From Streptomyces sp. AJS327 (lineage in GTDB: Bacteria; Actinomycetota; Actinomycetes; Streptomycetales; Streptomycetaceae): 64,000 bases of DNA. Location: positions 1,822,501 to 1,886,500 of the forward strand of contig NZ_SKBR01000002.1 in NCBI RefSeq assembly GCF_013450295.1. The letters run 5' to 3'. Below are positions 16,394-25,225 of the stretch, piece by piece. Position numbers and translations under genes: made by a program. The first letter of the stretch is position 1. The number at the start of each line of letters is the position of its first letter. Below the pieces are notes generated by a model, which did no database searches, was not told where the DNA came from, and worked only from the letters and a program-made list of their open reading frames with translations.

Positions 16394-17629
16394 TCACGAA
16401 CCGGTGCGGCGCTTGTTCCAGACGTCGAAGCCGACCGCTGCCAGCAACACCAGCCCCTTGATGACCTGTTGCCAGTCGGTACCGACCCCCACCAGCGACA
16501 TGCCGTTGTTCAGCACGCCCAGCACCAGCCCGCCGATGACGGCCCCGAACACGGTGCCCACGCCGCCGCTCATCGAGGCGCCACCGATGAAGCACGCCGC
16601 GATCGCCTCCAGTTCGAACATGGTGCCCGCCTGCGGGGTGGCCGCGTTCAGCCGCGCCGCGTACACGCAGCCCGCCAGCGCCGCCAGCACCCCCATGGTG
16701 ACGAACACCAGGAAGGTGACCCGTCGGTCCTTGACCCCGGACAGCACCGCCGCCGCCCGGTTGCCGCCGAGCGCGTAGATGTGCCGCCCGGCCACCGCGT
16801 TCCGCATCGCGAAGCCGAGCCCCAGCAGCAGGGCGCACATGATGAGCAGCACCACCGGCACCCCGTGGAAGCTGGCCAGCGTCATGCTGAACGCGGCCAC
16901 CGCCGCGACCATCGCCACCAGCTTCAGCACCCACAGCCGGAACGGCAACGGGTCGAGGGTGTAGGCCAGCTGGCGGCGGCGGTCCCGCCACTCCCGCAGG
17001 ACCAGCAGCACCGCGACGCCCAGCCCCAGCAGCAGCGTCGGGTTGTGGTACTGCGTGTACGGCCCCATCTCCGGGACGAAGCCCTGCGCGATGTCCTGGA
17101 AGCCCTGCGGGAACGGCGCCTTGGAACGCCCGTCCAGCACGATCTGGGTAGCGCCGCGGAACAGCAGCATCCCCGCGAGCGTCACGATGAACGCGGGGAT
17201 GCCCACATAGGCCACCCAGAAGCCCTGCCAGGCCCCGATGACCGCGCCCACCAGCAGCGACAGCCCGAACGCCACCGGCCAGGGCAGGTTGTGGTCGACC
17301 ATCATCACCGCCGCCAGCGCGCCCACGAAGGCCACGACGGAGCCGACCGACAGGTCGATGTGCCCGGCGATGATCACCAGCATCATGCCCATCGCCAGGA
17401 TGAGGATGTAGCTGTTCTGCTGGATCAGGTTGGAGACGTTGTTGGGCAGCAGCAGCGCCCCGTCCGTCCAGATCTGGAACAGGACGACGATGAAGGCCAG
17501 CGCGATGAGCATGCCGTACTGGCGCATGTTGGTGCGCAGCCCGTGCAGCAGCACCGCGGCCGGGCCGCTCCGCGCCCGCGGGCTCCCGTCCTCCCCCGGC
17601 TCACGGGGGCTGGTCGTGGTGGCGGTCAT
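16394..17629 (-). CDS. gguB: multiple-monosaccharide ABC transporter permease (GguB/MmsB type)
   Basis: A 411-residue integral membrane protein with about ten hydrophobic segments. The conserved permease loop is AGHIDLSVGSVVAFVGALAA near residues 108-127, and the family's later motif is AIAACFIGGASMSGGVGTVFG near 340-360. It would form the channel for the importer whose ATPase and binding protein lie immediately upstream. The gap to the ATPase gene is 7 bases. An Arg/Pro-rich cytoplasmic N-terminus of about 30 residues precedes the first helix. The length fits GguB/XylH permeases rather than the shorter RbsC type. Confidence 0.9.
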   Translation of the reverse strand: MTATTTSPREPGEDGSPRARSGPAAVLLHGLRTNMRQYGMLIALAFIVVLFQIWTDGALLLPNNVSNLIQQNSYILILAMGMMLVIIAGHIDLSVGSVVAFVGALAAVMMVDHNLPWPVAFGLSLLVGAVIGAWQGFWVAYVGIPAFIVTLAGMLLFRGATQIVLDGRSKAPFPQGFQDIAQGFVPEMGPYTQYHNPTLLLGLGVAVLLVLREWRDRRRQLAYTLDPLPFRLWVLKLVAMVAAVAAFSMTLASFHGVPVVLLIMCALLLGLGFAMRNAVAGRHIYALGGNRAAAVLSGVKDRRVTFLVFVTMGVLAALAGCVYAARLNAATPQAGTMFELEAIAACFIGGASMSGGVGTVFGAVIGGLVLGVLNNGMSLVGVGTDWQQVIKGLVLLAAVGFDVWNKRRTGS

Positions 17630-17636
17630 GGTGGCC

Positions 17637-19193
17637 TCAGCTCCGGTCGTGGGTCATGTGACGCATCAGCAGTTCCTGGTCGGCCCCGGCGCGGTCGAAC
17701 TCCCCGGTGATCCGCCCGGCGGCCATGGTGTAGATCCGGTCGCAGAGCCCGAGCAGCTCCGACAGCTCCGAGGAGATCACCAGCACCGCCTTGCCACGGG
17801 CCGCGAGCGCGTCGATGACGGTGTAGATCTCGTACTTGGCACCGACGTCGATGCCGCGCGTGGGCTCGTCGAGGATCAGCACCTCCGGACCGGCGTGAAT
17901 CCACTTGCTCAGCACGACCTTCTGCTGGTTGCCGCCGGACAGCCGGCCCACCCGCTCGCCGACCGTCGGTGTCCGGATGCTCATCGACGAGCGGTAGCGC
18001 TCCGCGATCCGCCGCTCCTCGTGCTCGTCCACCGCGCCGCGCCGCACCAAGTCACGCAGCGAGGGCAGCGAGACGTTGCGCTGGACGCTGTCGATCAGGT
18101 TCAGCCCGTAGGTCTTGCGGTCCTCCGTGGCGTAGGCGATGCCCGCCGCGATCGCCGCGGGGACCGTACGGGTGTCGGCGGGCTCGCCCCGCACCCGGGC
18201 CTCGCCCCGCTCGTAACGCCCGTAGGAGCGGCCGAACAGGCTCATCGCCAACTCGGTGCGCCCGGCGCCCATCAGCCCCGCGATACCGGTGATCTCACCC
18301 CGGCGGGCGCTCAGCGAGGCACCGTCCACGACCCGGCGGCCGGGGTCGACGGGATGCCGGACCGTCCAGTCGCTGACCTCCAGCACCCGCTCCCCGGCGT
18401 CCGCGCCCGCGTACCGGGTGCGTTCGGGGAAGCGCTGGTCGAGGCGGCGGCCGACCATGCCGCGGATGATCCGGTCCTCGGACAGCTCCGCGGGCGCGTC
18501 CGGAGCGGGGCGCACCGGAAGGGTCTCCACCGAGCGGCCGTCCCGAAGGATGGTGACGGTGTCGGCGACCTCCAGCACCTCGTTCAGCCGGTGCGAGATG
18601 ACGACGCAGGTGATGCCCTGCTCCCTCAACTCCCGTAGCAGCGCGAGCAGCCGCACGCTGTCCTCGTCGTTGAGCGCGGCGGTCGGCTCGTCCAGGATCA
18701 GCAGCCGCACGTCCTTCGCCAGCGCCTTGGCGATCTCCACCAGCTGCTGGCGGCCCACCCCCAGATCCGCCACGCGGGCACCGGGGTGGTCGGGCAGCCC
18801 GACCCGGCGGGACACCTCGCCCGCCCGCCGCATCGTCTCGTGCCAGCTGATGAGGGAGCGCCGCGCCCGCTCGTTGCCGAGGAAGATGTTCTCCGCGACG
18901 GACAGCTGCGGTATCAGGGCGAGTTCCTGGTGGATGATGACGATTCCCTGGCGCTCGCTGGCCCGGATGGAGCGGAACGTGCGGGCCTCCCCACGGAACC
19001 GGATCTCCCCCCGGTAGGAGCCGTGCGGATGGACCCCGCTCACCACCTTCATCAGGGTGGACTTGCCCGCGCCGTTCTCCCCGCAGACCGCGTGGATCTC
19101 GCCCTCCGCCACCGTCAGGTCGACCCGGTCGAGCGCGGTCACCGGGCCGAAGCTCTTGGTGATTCCGCGCAACTCCAGTACGGGGCCCGTCAT
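17637..19193 (-). CDS. gguA: multiple-monosaccharide ABC transporter ATPase (GguA type)
   Basis: A 518-residue double ABC ATPase. First half: GENGAGKST (Walker A, near residue 38), LGVGRQQLVEIAKAL signature, LLILDEPTAAL (Walker B). Second half: GIAGLMGAGRTEL (degenerate Walker A), LSGGNQQKVVLSKWI, VLILDEPTRGIDVGAK. This asymmetric pattern is normal for sugar importers of the ribose/xylose/ChvE class. The ATG at 19193 overlaps the binding-protein stop by 4 bases (ATGA), showing coupling. A frame open far upstream is only a shadow of the binding-protein gene. Confidence 0.93.
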   Translation of the reverse strand: MTGPVLELRGITKSFGPVTALDRVDLTVAEGEIHAVCGENGAGKSTLMKVVSGVHPHGSYRGEIRFRGEARTFRSIRASERQGIVIIHQELALIPQLSVAENIFLGNERARRSLISWHETMRRAGEVSRRVGLPDHPGARVADLGVGRQQLVEIAKALAKDVRLLILDEPTAALNDEDSVRLLALLRELREQGITCVVISHRLNEVLEVADTVTILRDGRSVETLPVRPAPDAPAELSEDRIIRGMVGRRLDQRFPERTRYAGADAGERVLEVSDWTVRHPVDPGRRVVDGASLSARRGEITGIAGLMGAGRTELAMSLFGRSYGRYERGEARVRGEPADTRTVPAAIAAGIAYATEDRKTYGLNLIDSVQRNVSLPSLRDLVRRGAVDEHEERRIAERYRSSMSIRTPTVGERVGRLSGGNQQKVVLSKWIHAGPEVLILDEPTRGIDVGAKYEIYTVIDALAARGKAVLVISSELSELLGLCDRIYTMAAGRITGEFDRAGADQELLMRHMTHDRS

Positions 19194-20320
19194 TTCAGCT
19201 GCCCCGCCCGGTAGTAGCCCGCCCTCACCAGCAGGTCGACGTTGTCCTTGTCGACGCTGACCGGGTCGAGCAGGTAGGCCGGGACCCGCTTCTTCCCGTT
19301 GTGGTAGTCCCGCACGTTGTTCACCTCGACCTTCCCCCCGGTCAGCACGGCGTCGCCCATCCGCACCGCGCGCTTGGCGAGTTCCCTGGTGTCCTTGAAG
19401 ACGGTCTGGGTCTGCTGGCCGCGCAGGATGGACTTGACCGAGGCGAGTTCCGCGTCCTGGCCGGTGATCACCGGGTACGGGGTGTCCCCGCTGCCGTAAC
19501 CGGCGCTCTTCAGCGCGGAGATGACGCCGATGGAGATCCCGTCGTACGGCGACAGCACCGCGTCCAGCCGCTCCGATCCGTAGTGCTTGGTGACGATGTC
19601 GTCCATCCGTTTCTGCGCGGTGCCGCCGTCCCAGCGCAGCGTGGTGGCCTGGTTGAGTTTCGTCTGCTTCGAACGGACGGTCAGCTGGCCGTTCTTGAGG
19701 AAGGGCCGGAGCACCGACATCGCTCCGTTCCAGAAGTAGCGCGTGTTGTTGTCGTCCGGGGAACCCGCGAACAGCTCGACGGTGCGCTTCTTTCCGCCGC
19801 CCTTCTCCAGCCCCAACTGGTCGACGATGTACCGCGCCTGGAGGCGGCCCACCCGCTCGTTGTCGAACGAGGCGTAGTAGTCGACGTGTTCGGTGCCCTG
19901 GATCAACCGGTCGTAGGAGATCACCGGGATGTCCTGTTCGGCGGCGCGGCGCAGCACGTTGGTCAGCGCCGAACCGTCGATGGCGGCGATCACCAGCAGC
20001 CGGTGCCCCTTCGCGATCATGTTCTCGACCTGGGCCACCTGGTTCTCCACCTTGTCGTCGCCGAACTGGAGATCCGTCTCGTAGCCGGCCTTCTCGAACT
20101 GCCGGGCCATGTTGCGGCCGTCGGCGATCCACCGCTCCGAGGACTTCGTGGGCATCGCCAGGCCGACGGTGCCGCCCTTGCCCTCGTCCTGCTGGTAGCG
20201 GCTGCCGCCCTTGGCCTCCTGGCCGCAGGCGGCGAGCGAACAGGTCAGCAGCGCGGCGGCGGCGAGCGCCGCCAGGGCCCGGGCCGGGCCCGGCGGACGG
20301 GGGCGGGTGCGGGTACGCAT
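19190..20320 (-). CDS. chvE: ChvE-type sugar-binding lipoprotein
   Basis: A 376-residue solute-binding protein. The signal peptide ends in a lipobox (LTCSLAAC, Cys near residue 32), so it is membrane-anchored outside the cell. The mature part follows the ChvE/XylF pattern: GLAMPTKSSERWIADG, MIAKGHRLLVIAAIDGSAL, ISYDRLIQGTEHVDYYASFDN, and VLSPYDGISIGVISALKSAG. ChvE relatives bind arabinose, galactose, fucose, xylose or glucose; the sugar cannot be fixed here. It starts 5 bases after the U32-like gene and overlaps the ATPase gene by 4 bases. Confidence 0.92.
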   Translation of the reverse strand: MRTRTRPRPPGPARALAALAAAALLTCSLAACGQEAKGGSRYQQDEGKGGTVGLAMPTKSSERWIADGRNMARQFEKAGYETDLQFGDDKVENQVAQVENMIAKGHRLLVIAAIDGSALTNVLRRAAEQDIPVISYDRLIQGTEHVDYYASFDNERVGRLQARYIVDQLGLEKGGGKKRTVELFAGSPDDNNTRYFWNGAMSVLRPFLKNGQLTVRSKQTKLNQATTLRWDGGTAQKRMDDIVTKHYGSERLDAVLSPYDGISIGVISALKSAGYGSGDTPYPVITGQDAELASVKSILRGQQTQTVFKDTRELAKRAVRMGDAVLTGGKVEVNNVRDYHNGKKRVPAYLLDPVSVDKDNVDLLVRAGYYRAGQLK

Positions 20321-20325
20321 GGGTG

Positions 20326-21354
20326 TCAGCTCCTCTCGGGGAGGGGGAATCGGGTCAGGGCCCCCGGCAGCCGGGAGCCGAGCGGCGACATACCGCCGTC
20401 AGCGCCCTGCCGGGCCAGCAGGTCCAGCGCGAGACGGCCGCGCCGTACCCGCTCCCGCGCGGTGGCCAGCGCGGCCTCGCGCAGCTGGGCCCCGTACGGG
20501 TAGAGCCCGGGCGCGCGGCTCAGCCCGAACTTCAGGTAGATCGGCGCGCCCCGGCGGATCAGTTCGGCCGTCTCGTACATCCGCACCGCGCCGCCCAGGT
20601 CGTCGGGCGACTCCAGATAGAGGTCCACGGGGGCCCGGCTGACCCGGCGGATCTCGGTGAGGTGCTGGAGCGTCAGGTCCGAGGGGACGTTGCAGGAGTC
20701 CGCGCCGAGCCGCTCGTGCACCTGGAACGAGGCCGGGTTGACGGCGCCGATCAGCGCGGACACCTTCAGCGTGGTGTCCGGCGGCAGCGCGCCGGCCTCC
20801 CGCAGGCGGTGCAGCGTCCACAGCACGCCCTCGTCGCCCACCAGCAGGCAGCGCACGCCGAGTTCGGCGGCGCGCAGCGCGTCCTCCACACAGCCCGCGA
20901 GGGCCCCGCGCCCCCGGGCGCGCACCCCCGCGCCACCGGACGCCGTGCGGGTGCCCGCCCCGATGTCCCAGGTGCCGCGCGGCCCGGTGAACAGGCACAG
21001 CTCGCTGCCGTGCGCGGCGCAGCGCGCCACCATCTCGCCGATCTCGGCGTCGGTGAGCATCCAGACGCCGCTGCCCTGGCTGATCCGGTGGATCGGCACG
21101 TCGAGCTCGACCGCCTCGTCTAGCACGGCGGTCAGCGCCTCGGGCCCCTCGACGGACGGCACCTCGGTCCGCCAGCGGCCCCCGTCGGGGAAGGTGTGCG
21201 GGGAGGCGTCGCCCGGATCGGGCGGGGGCGCGCCGAGCCCGAGTCCGGCGAGGGCCCCGGCTCCTTCCCGGGCGGGCCGCCCCCCACCCGGCGGGCCGGT
21301 TCCCGCGTCCGGGCCGGGGGGCTGCTGCGGGGGCGGCGTGGCGGCGGACGTCAT
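20326..21354 (-). CDS. U32-peptidase-like TIM-barrel protein with disordered N-terminus
   Basis: A 342-residue protein. Residues 1-55 are Pro/Gly/Ala-rich and look disordered (PPPQQPPGPDAGTGPPGGG..., then GALAGLGLGAPPPDPGD). The rest is a barrel-like domain with HRISQGSGVWMLTDAEIGEM, LCLFTGPRGTWDIGAG, GVRCLLVGDEGVLWTLHRL, and CNVPSDLTLQHLTEIRRVS. This resembles proteins labelled U32 peptidase, but the U32 name may mislead. Its place between the dehydrogenase and the sugar-binding protein suggests a catabolic step such as a dehydratase or aldolase. The start ATG 21354 follows GGGAG. Confidence 0.75.
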   Translation of the reverse strand: MTSAATPPPQQPPGPDAGTGPPGGGRPAREGAGALAGLGLGAPPPDPGDASPHTFPDGGRWRTEVPSVEGPEALTAVLDEAVELDVPIHRISQGSGVWMLTDAEIGEMVARCAAHGSELCLFTGPRGTWDIGAGTRTASGGAGVRARGRGALAGCVEDALRAAELGVRCLLVGDEGVLWTLHRLREAGALPPDTTLKVSALIGAVNPASFQVHERLGADSCNVPSDLTLQHLTEIRRVSRAPVDLYLESPDDLGGAVRMYETAELIRRGAPIYLKFGLSRAPGLYPYGAQLREAALATARERVRRGRLALDLLARQGADGGMSPLGSRLPGALTRFPLPERS

Positions 21355-21524
21355 AGTGCTCCCGGGGTGGTGGGAATGACCGGGTGCTCCCGGGACCTGC
21401 CCCGGAACCCGGGGGCGGTGGGGAGCGGCACGGTCGGGCGGAGGGACCCGGCCGGTTCCGGCCGGGGGAGGGGAGTCCGGGGCGCGGCGGCCGACCGGGG
21501 CGCGGTCCGCGCCCCGGCCACGGC

Positions 21525-22529
21525 TCAGGAACCGGGCCGGAGCAGCACCTTGCCGACGTCCGGCGCACCGCCGCTGGCCAGCCGGATCCCCTCGGCGTAG
21601 GCGCTCAGCGGGAGGTGGTGGGTGACTAGCGGAGCCGGGTCGAGCAGTCCGGCCGTCAGCGCGCGCACCGCGTACGACCAGGCGGCGGACGAGGCTCCGA
21701 AGACGGAACGGATGGTCAGCTGGGCGACCGAGAGCCGCACCGGGTCGATGCCCCGCGCGCCCGGTGCGAACATCCCGGTCAGCACGGTGCGGCCGCCGCG
21801 CCGGGTCAGCCGGCAGGCGTCGTCGGCCGTGGTCGGCGCCCCCGCTGTCTCCACCACCAGGTCGAAGCCGCCCTCCGGGGCCTCCCCGGCGCCCGGCGGG
21901 CAGACCACCGAGGCGCCCGCCGCCCGGGCCGGGGCCGTGCGGCCCGCGCGCGGCTCGACCACCACCAGCCACTCGGGCGAGGAGGCCGCCAGCAACTGAA
22001 CGGTCAGCAGCCCCAGCGTCCCAGCGCCCACCAGCGCGATCCGCTCCCCGGGCCGGGGTGCCGCCGCGAGCACCGCCGCCGCGGCCACGGCCGCCGGCTC
22101 CAGCAGCGCCGCGGCCGTCAGATCGGTGCCGTCCGGCAGCGGGTGGAGCAGCCGTGCGGGGACCAGCAGATGGTCGGCGAAGGCGCCGGGCAGGGTGAAG
22201 CCGGTCTCCTGGTAGCCGCCGAGACAGAGGCTGGTGGCGCCCTCCCGGCAGCGGTCGCAGCGCAGACAGGCACGGAAGCCCTCCGCCACCGCCTTCCGCC
22301 CGGCCAGCGCCGGATCGACTCCCGGACCCACCGCGTCCACGGTGCCCGACCACTCGTGTCCCGGGACGATCGGGTAACTGACGTACTCGGCGGGGCGGTT
22401 GCCCTCGTACAGCTCCCGGTCGCTGGCGCAGACCCCCGCCGCGTGCACCGCGATCCGCACCTCGCCCGGGCCGGGTTCGGGCACCGGGCCGCTCGTCAGC
22501 CGGTGGTACCCCGGACGTTCCACCACCAC
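21525..22529 (-). CDS. zinc-dependent medium-chain alcohol/sugar dehydrogenase
   Basis: A 334-residue MDR-superfamily oxidoreductase. Catalytic zinc ligands are in AAGVCASDRELYEG (Cys) and VPGHEWSGTV (His-Glu). The structural-zinc lobe is the four-cysteine stretch ACLRCDRCREGATSLC. The coenzyme motif is LVGAGTLGLLTVQLLAAS. It likely oxidises a sugar or polyol C-OH with NAD(P)+. Start choice: GTG 22529 has GGCGGAGAG at good distance; a TTG at 22565, overlapping the dehydratase stop, would add 12 residues. It lies in the operon after the dehydratase and before the U32-like gene. Confidence 0.87.
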   Translation of the reverse strand: MVVERPGYHRLTSGPVPEPGPGEVRIAVHAAGVCASDRELYEGNRPAEYVSYPIVPGHEWSGTVDAVGPGVDPALAGRKAVAEGFRACLRCDRCREGATSLCLGGYQETGFTLPGAFADHLLVPARLLHPLPDGTDLTAAALLEPAAVAAAAVLAAAPRPGERIALVGAGTLGLLTVQLLAASSPEWLVVVEPRAGRTAPARAAGASVVCPPGAGEAPEGGFDLVVETAGAPTTADDACRLTRRGGRTVLTGMFAPGARGIDPVRLSVAQLTIRSVFGASSAAWSYAVRALTAGLLDPAPLVTHHLPLSAYAEGIRLASGGAPDVGKVLLRPGS

Positions 22530-22561
22530 GGCGGCGCTCTCCGCCAGCCGTGGCCCGGCGC

Positions 22562-23743
22562 TCAACCGGAGGCCCCGGCACGGGAGTTCCGCCCGTCGCG
22601 TGGCCCGCGCCGCTCCCAGCCCTCTGACCACAGGTCGAACCGGGCCTGGCGGCGGGGGAGTTCAGCGGCCGCGTCCTCGTCGAACTCGATGCCCAGGCCG
22701 GGTTCGCTGGGCAGCGTGAAGTAGCCGTCGACGACCTGCGGAGGATCCTTGACCACCCGCCCGATCTCCGCGTCCGCGAAGTCGTTGAAGTGTTCCAGGA
22801 TCTTGAAGTTCGGTGTACAGCCCGCGAGTTGGAGTGAAGCGGCGGTCAGCACCGGACCGCCGACGTTGTGCGGCGCCACCAGCACGCAGTGCGTCTCGGC
22901 GGTCGCCGCGAGCTTCCGCGCCTCCAGGATGCCGCCGATGTGCCCCACGTCCGGCTGGATGATGTCCGCGGCCTGCGACTCGAACAACTCCCGGAACTCG
23001 ATGCGGTCGTGTATCCGTTCCCCCGTGGCGATCGGCTGCTCCACCGAACCCGCCACCTTGGCAAGGGTCTTGAGGTTCTCCGGGGGCACCGGCTCCTCCA
23101 GCCACGCGGGCTGGAACGGCGCCATCTCGCGGGCCAGCCGGATCGCGGTCGCGGGGGAGAAGCGGCCGTGCATCTCCAGCATCAGCTCGGTGTCCGGGCC
23201 GACCGCGTCCCGGACGGCCTCGATCAGCGAGACCGCGTAGCGGCTGGCCGCCGGGTCGAGTTCGGTCCGGCCCGCCCCGAACGGGTCGATCTTCAGGGCC
23301 CGGTAGCCGCGGTCGACGACCGCGCGCGCCGCCCGGTGGTACGCCTCCGGGGTGCGCTCGGTGGTGTACCAGCCGTTGGCGTACGCCTTCACCCGCGGGG
23401 TGACCCGGCCGCCCAGCAGCTGCCAGACCGGGACCCCGAGCGCCTTGCCCTTGATGTCCCAGCAGGCCATCTCGACACAGGCGATGCCGGACATCACGAT
23501 CTCCCCGGCCCGCCCGAAGTCGCCGTACTTCATGCGGCGGACGAGGTCCTCGACCGCGAACGGATCGGAACCGGCGAGGTGGTTGCGCTCCGCCTCCCGC
23601 AGGTAGCCGAGCAGCGCGTCGGTGCGGCCCATCATCCGGGTCTCGCCGACCCCCGTGAGCCCTTCGTCGGTGTGCACCCGGACGTAGCTGAGATCACGCC
23701 ACGGGGTTCCCACGACCTGCGTGGTGATGCGGGTTATACGCAC
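22562..23743 (-). CDS. enolase-superfamily sugar-acid dehydratase (galactonate-dehydratase type)
   Basis: A 393-residue member of the mandelate racemase/muconate lactonising enzyme family. The capping domain holds RAGEIVMSGIACVEMACWDIKG (near residues 78-98). In the barrel are ALKIDPFG (catalytic Lys), LMLEMHGRFSPATA (an E-x-H-G-R pattern like the D-F-H-G-R of DgoD), WLEEPVPPEN, TGERIHDR, DVGHIGGILEARKLA, and VAPHNVGGPV (catalytic His). It would remove water from a sugar acid to give a 2-keto-3-deoxy acid. The start is GTG 23743 with GAGAGG nine bases upstream. It is the first gene of a six-gene operon ending at 16394. Confidence 0.9.
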   Translation of the reverse strand: MRITRITTQVVGTPWRDLSYVRVHTDEGLTGVGETRMMGRTDALLGYLREAERNHLAGSDPFAVEDLVRRMKYGDFGRAGEIVMSGIACVEMACWDIKGKALGVPVWQLLGGRVTPRVKAYANGWYTTERTPEAYHRAARAVVDRGYRALKIDPFGAGRTELDPAASRYAVSLIEAVRDAVGPDTELMLEMHGRFSPATAIRLAREMAPFQPAWLEEPVPPENLKTLAKVAGSVEQPIATGERIHDRIEFRELFESQAADIIQPDVGHIGGILEARKLAATAETHCVLVAPHNVGGPVLTAASLQLAGCTPNFKILEHFNDFADAEIGRVVKDPPQVVDGYFTLPSEPGLGIEFDEDAAAELPRRQARFDLWSEGWERRGPRDGRNSRAGASG

Positions 23744-23804
23744 GGAACGTGACCTCTCGACAAGGGTGTTCGAGATTTCGGATGACGTTCGGTATGACGG
23801 CGCG

Positions 23805-23834
23805 AATCTATTGACGGTCTCCGGGCGGGGTCAA
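23805..23834 (-). promoter_or_regulatory. promoter of the dehydratase-transporter operon
   Basis: Reading on the minus strand, TTGACC (23834-23829) and TAGATT (23810-23805) are 18 bases apart, near-consensus for the housekeeping sigma factor. The leader that follows contains ACCGAACGTCATC, related to the palindrome at 14660, and two ATGAC direct repeats (on the + strand at 23782 and 23793). Confidence 0.65.
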
Positions 23835-24019
23835 TACGTCGGACCCCGGTACTTCCCCGCGACCGCGGGCTGACTCCGCCAGCCGCCCCCCACCGCCCGG
23901 ACGGGCGCCCGCCGGAGCCCGAACTCCCCGCTCCCCGGCCCGGGTTCGCCCGCCCCGGCCCGGGTCCCGCGCGCAACGGCGGAGGTCCCCGTTCCGTGGC
24001 CCCGCACCCGGCGCCGTCC

Positions 24020-25075
24020 CTACTCCCCGTCGTACGGCGGCAGTTCGCCCGAGCCCCGGGGAACCAGGCGGGTGGGGAGCGTCACCCGGCGCGGAGGCTC
24101 GCCCGCCCCGTCGAGCCGGCGGAACAGGAGCGCGGCGGCGTCCCGCCCCAGCCGCCCCGGATCCTGGGCCACCACGGTGACCGGCGGCGACAGCAGGTCG
24201 GCCAGTTCGAAGTCGTCGAAGCCGACCAGCGCCACCGGCCGGGCCAGTTGGGCCAGCACCCGCACCACCGTCACCGTCACCCGGTTGTTGCCGGTGAACA
24301 GCGCGGTCACCGGCCGCTCCCCGGTCACCATCCGCGTGGCGTCCGCCGCCACCCGCTCCGGCGCCGTGTCGCCGAGCGCCACCCAGGACTCGCGCACCGG
24401 CAGCTCGGCGTCGGCCATCGCCGCCCGGTAGCCGCGCAGCCGTTCGGCGGCGGTGTGGATCCCCGGGTGGTCGCCGATGATCCCGATTCGCCGGTGCCCG
24501 TGGGCCACCAGGTGGGCCACCCCGCTCCGCGCCCCGCCGAAGCTGTCGGTGAGCACCAGGTCGGCGGCGAGCGAGCCCGGCGGCCGGTCCACGAAGACGG
24601 TGGCGACCCCCGCGGCCAGCTCCGGCTCCAGATACCGGTGGTCCTCCCCGGCCGGGACGATCACCAGGCCGTCCACCCGGCGGGCACAGAGCGCCAGCAC
24701 CAACTCCCGTTCCCGCGCCGGGTCCTCCGCGCTGGAACCGTTGATCAGCAGCGCCCCGTGGATCCGCGCGACCTCCTCGACGGCGCGGCTCAGCGGGGCG
24801 TAGAAGGGGTCGGCCAGATCCTCCAACACCAGGCCGACGCTGCCGGTGCGGCCCTTGCGCAGGACCCGGGCGCTGTCGTTCCGCCGGAAGCCGAGCGCCG
24901 TGATCGCGTCCCGCACCCGCCGCTCGGTGTCCGGGGAGACCCCCGGCTCACCGTTGACCACCCGGGAGACGGTCTTCAGCCCGACCTCCGCCCGCGCGGC
25001 GACGTCCTTCATCGTCGGGCGGCCGCCGTACCGGGGCGCCGGCAGGCCGGTGCCGGACGGTGCGATCTCAGCCAC
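24020..25075 (-). CDS. LacI family transcriptional regulator
   Basis: A 351-residue repressor. The helix-turn-helix and hinge are at residues 21-75 (TMKDVAARAEVGLKTVSRVVNGEPGVS, ALGFRRNDSARVLRKGRTGSVGLV). The periplasmic-binding-like effector domain follows (GHRRIGIIGDHPG, VTALFTGNNRVTV, VALVGFDDFELADLL). GTG 25075 follows GAAGGGG; the first 20 residues before the DNA-binding domain are an unusual extension. It is divergent from the ROK kinase gene, and a perfect palindrome lies between them, so it probably represses both itself and the kinase, and perhaps the neighbouring operon. Confidence 0.92.
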   Translation of the reverse strand: MAEIAPSGTGLPAPRYGGRPTMKDVAARAEVGLKTVSRVVNGEPGVSPDTERRVRDAITALGFRRNDSARVLRKGRTGSVGLVLEDLADPFYAPLSRAVEEVARIHGALLINGSSAEDPARERELVLALCARRVDGLVIVPAGEDHRYLEPELAAGVATVFVDRPPGSLAADLVLTDSFGGARSGVAHLVAHGHRRIGIIGDHPGIHTAAERLRGYRAAMADAELPVRESWVALGDTAPERVAADATRMVTGERPVTALFTGNNRVTVTVVRVLAQLARPVALVGFDDFELADLLSPPVTVVAQDPGRLGRDAAALLFRRLDGAGEPPRRVTLPTRLVPRGSGELPPYDGE

Positions 25076-25158
25076 GGGGAGCCCCTTCCGCCGGGGTGGT
25101 TGGCGCGCGGGGCGCCGACGGGCGCTCAGCGCAGGATAGCCCGGACTGTCAGGGTCTG

Positions 25159-25170
25159 GACAACGTTGTC
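25159..25170. promoter_or_regulatory. LacI-type operator GACAACGTTGTC
   Basis: Perfect 12-base palindrome with the central CG typical of LacI operators. On the + strand it sits across CTGGAC (25156-25161), a 17-base spacer and TACTCT (25179-25184), a likely promoter for the ROK gene. On the minus strand it overlaps a TTGTCC that could serve the LacI gene. Confidence 0.7.
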
Positions 25171-25225
25171 GAGCCGGGTACTCTCACAGCGTCCCGGCCG
25201 GACCGCTGTGAGGAGCCCCGCGCCC

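Noticed and set aside
20326..22581. Single 751-residue minus-strand frame spanning the U32-like and dehydrogenase region
   Set aside because: The true dehydrogenase lies in another frame (21525-22529). Only the part from 21354 down shows protein-like conservation.
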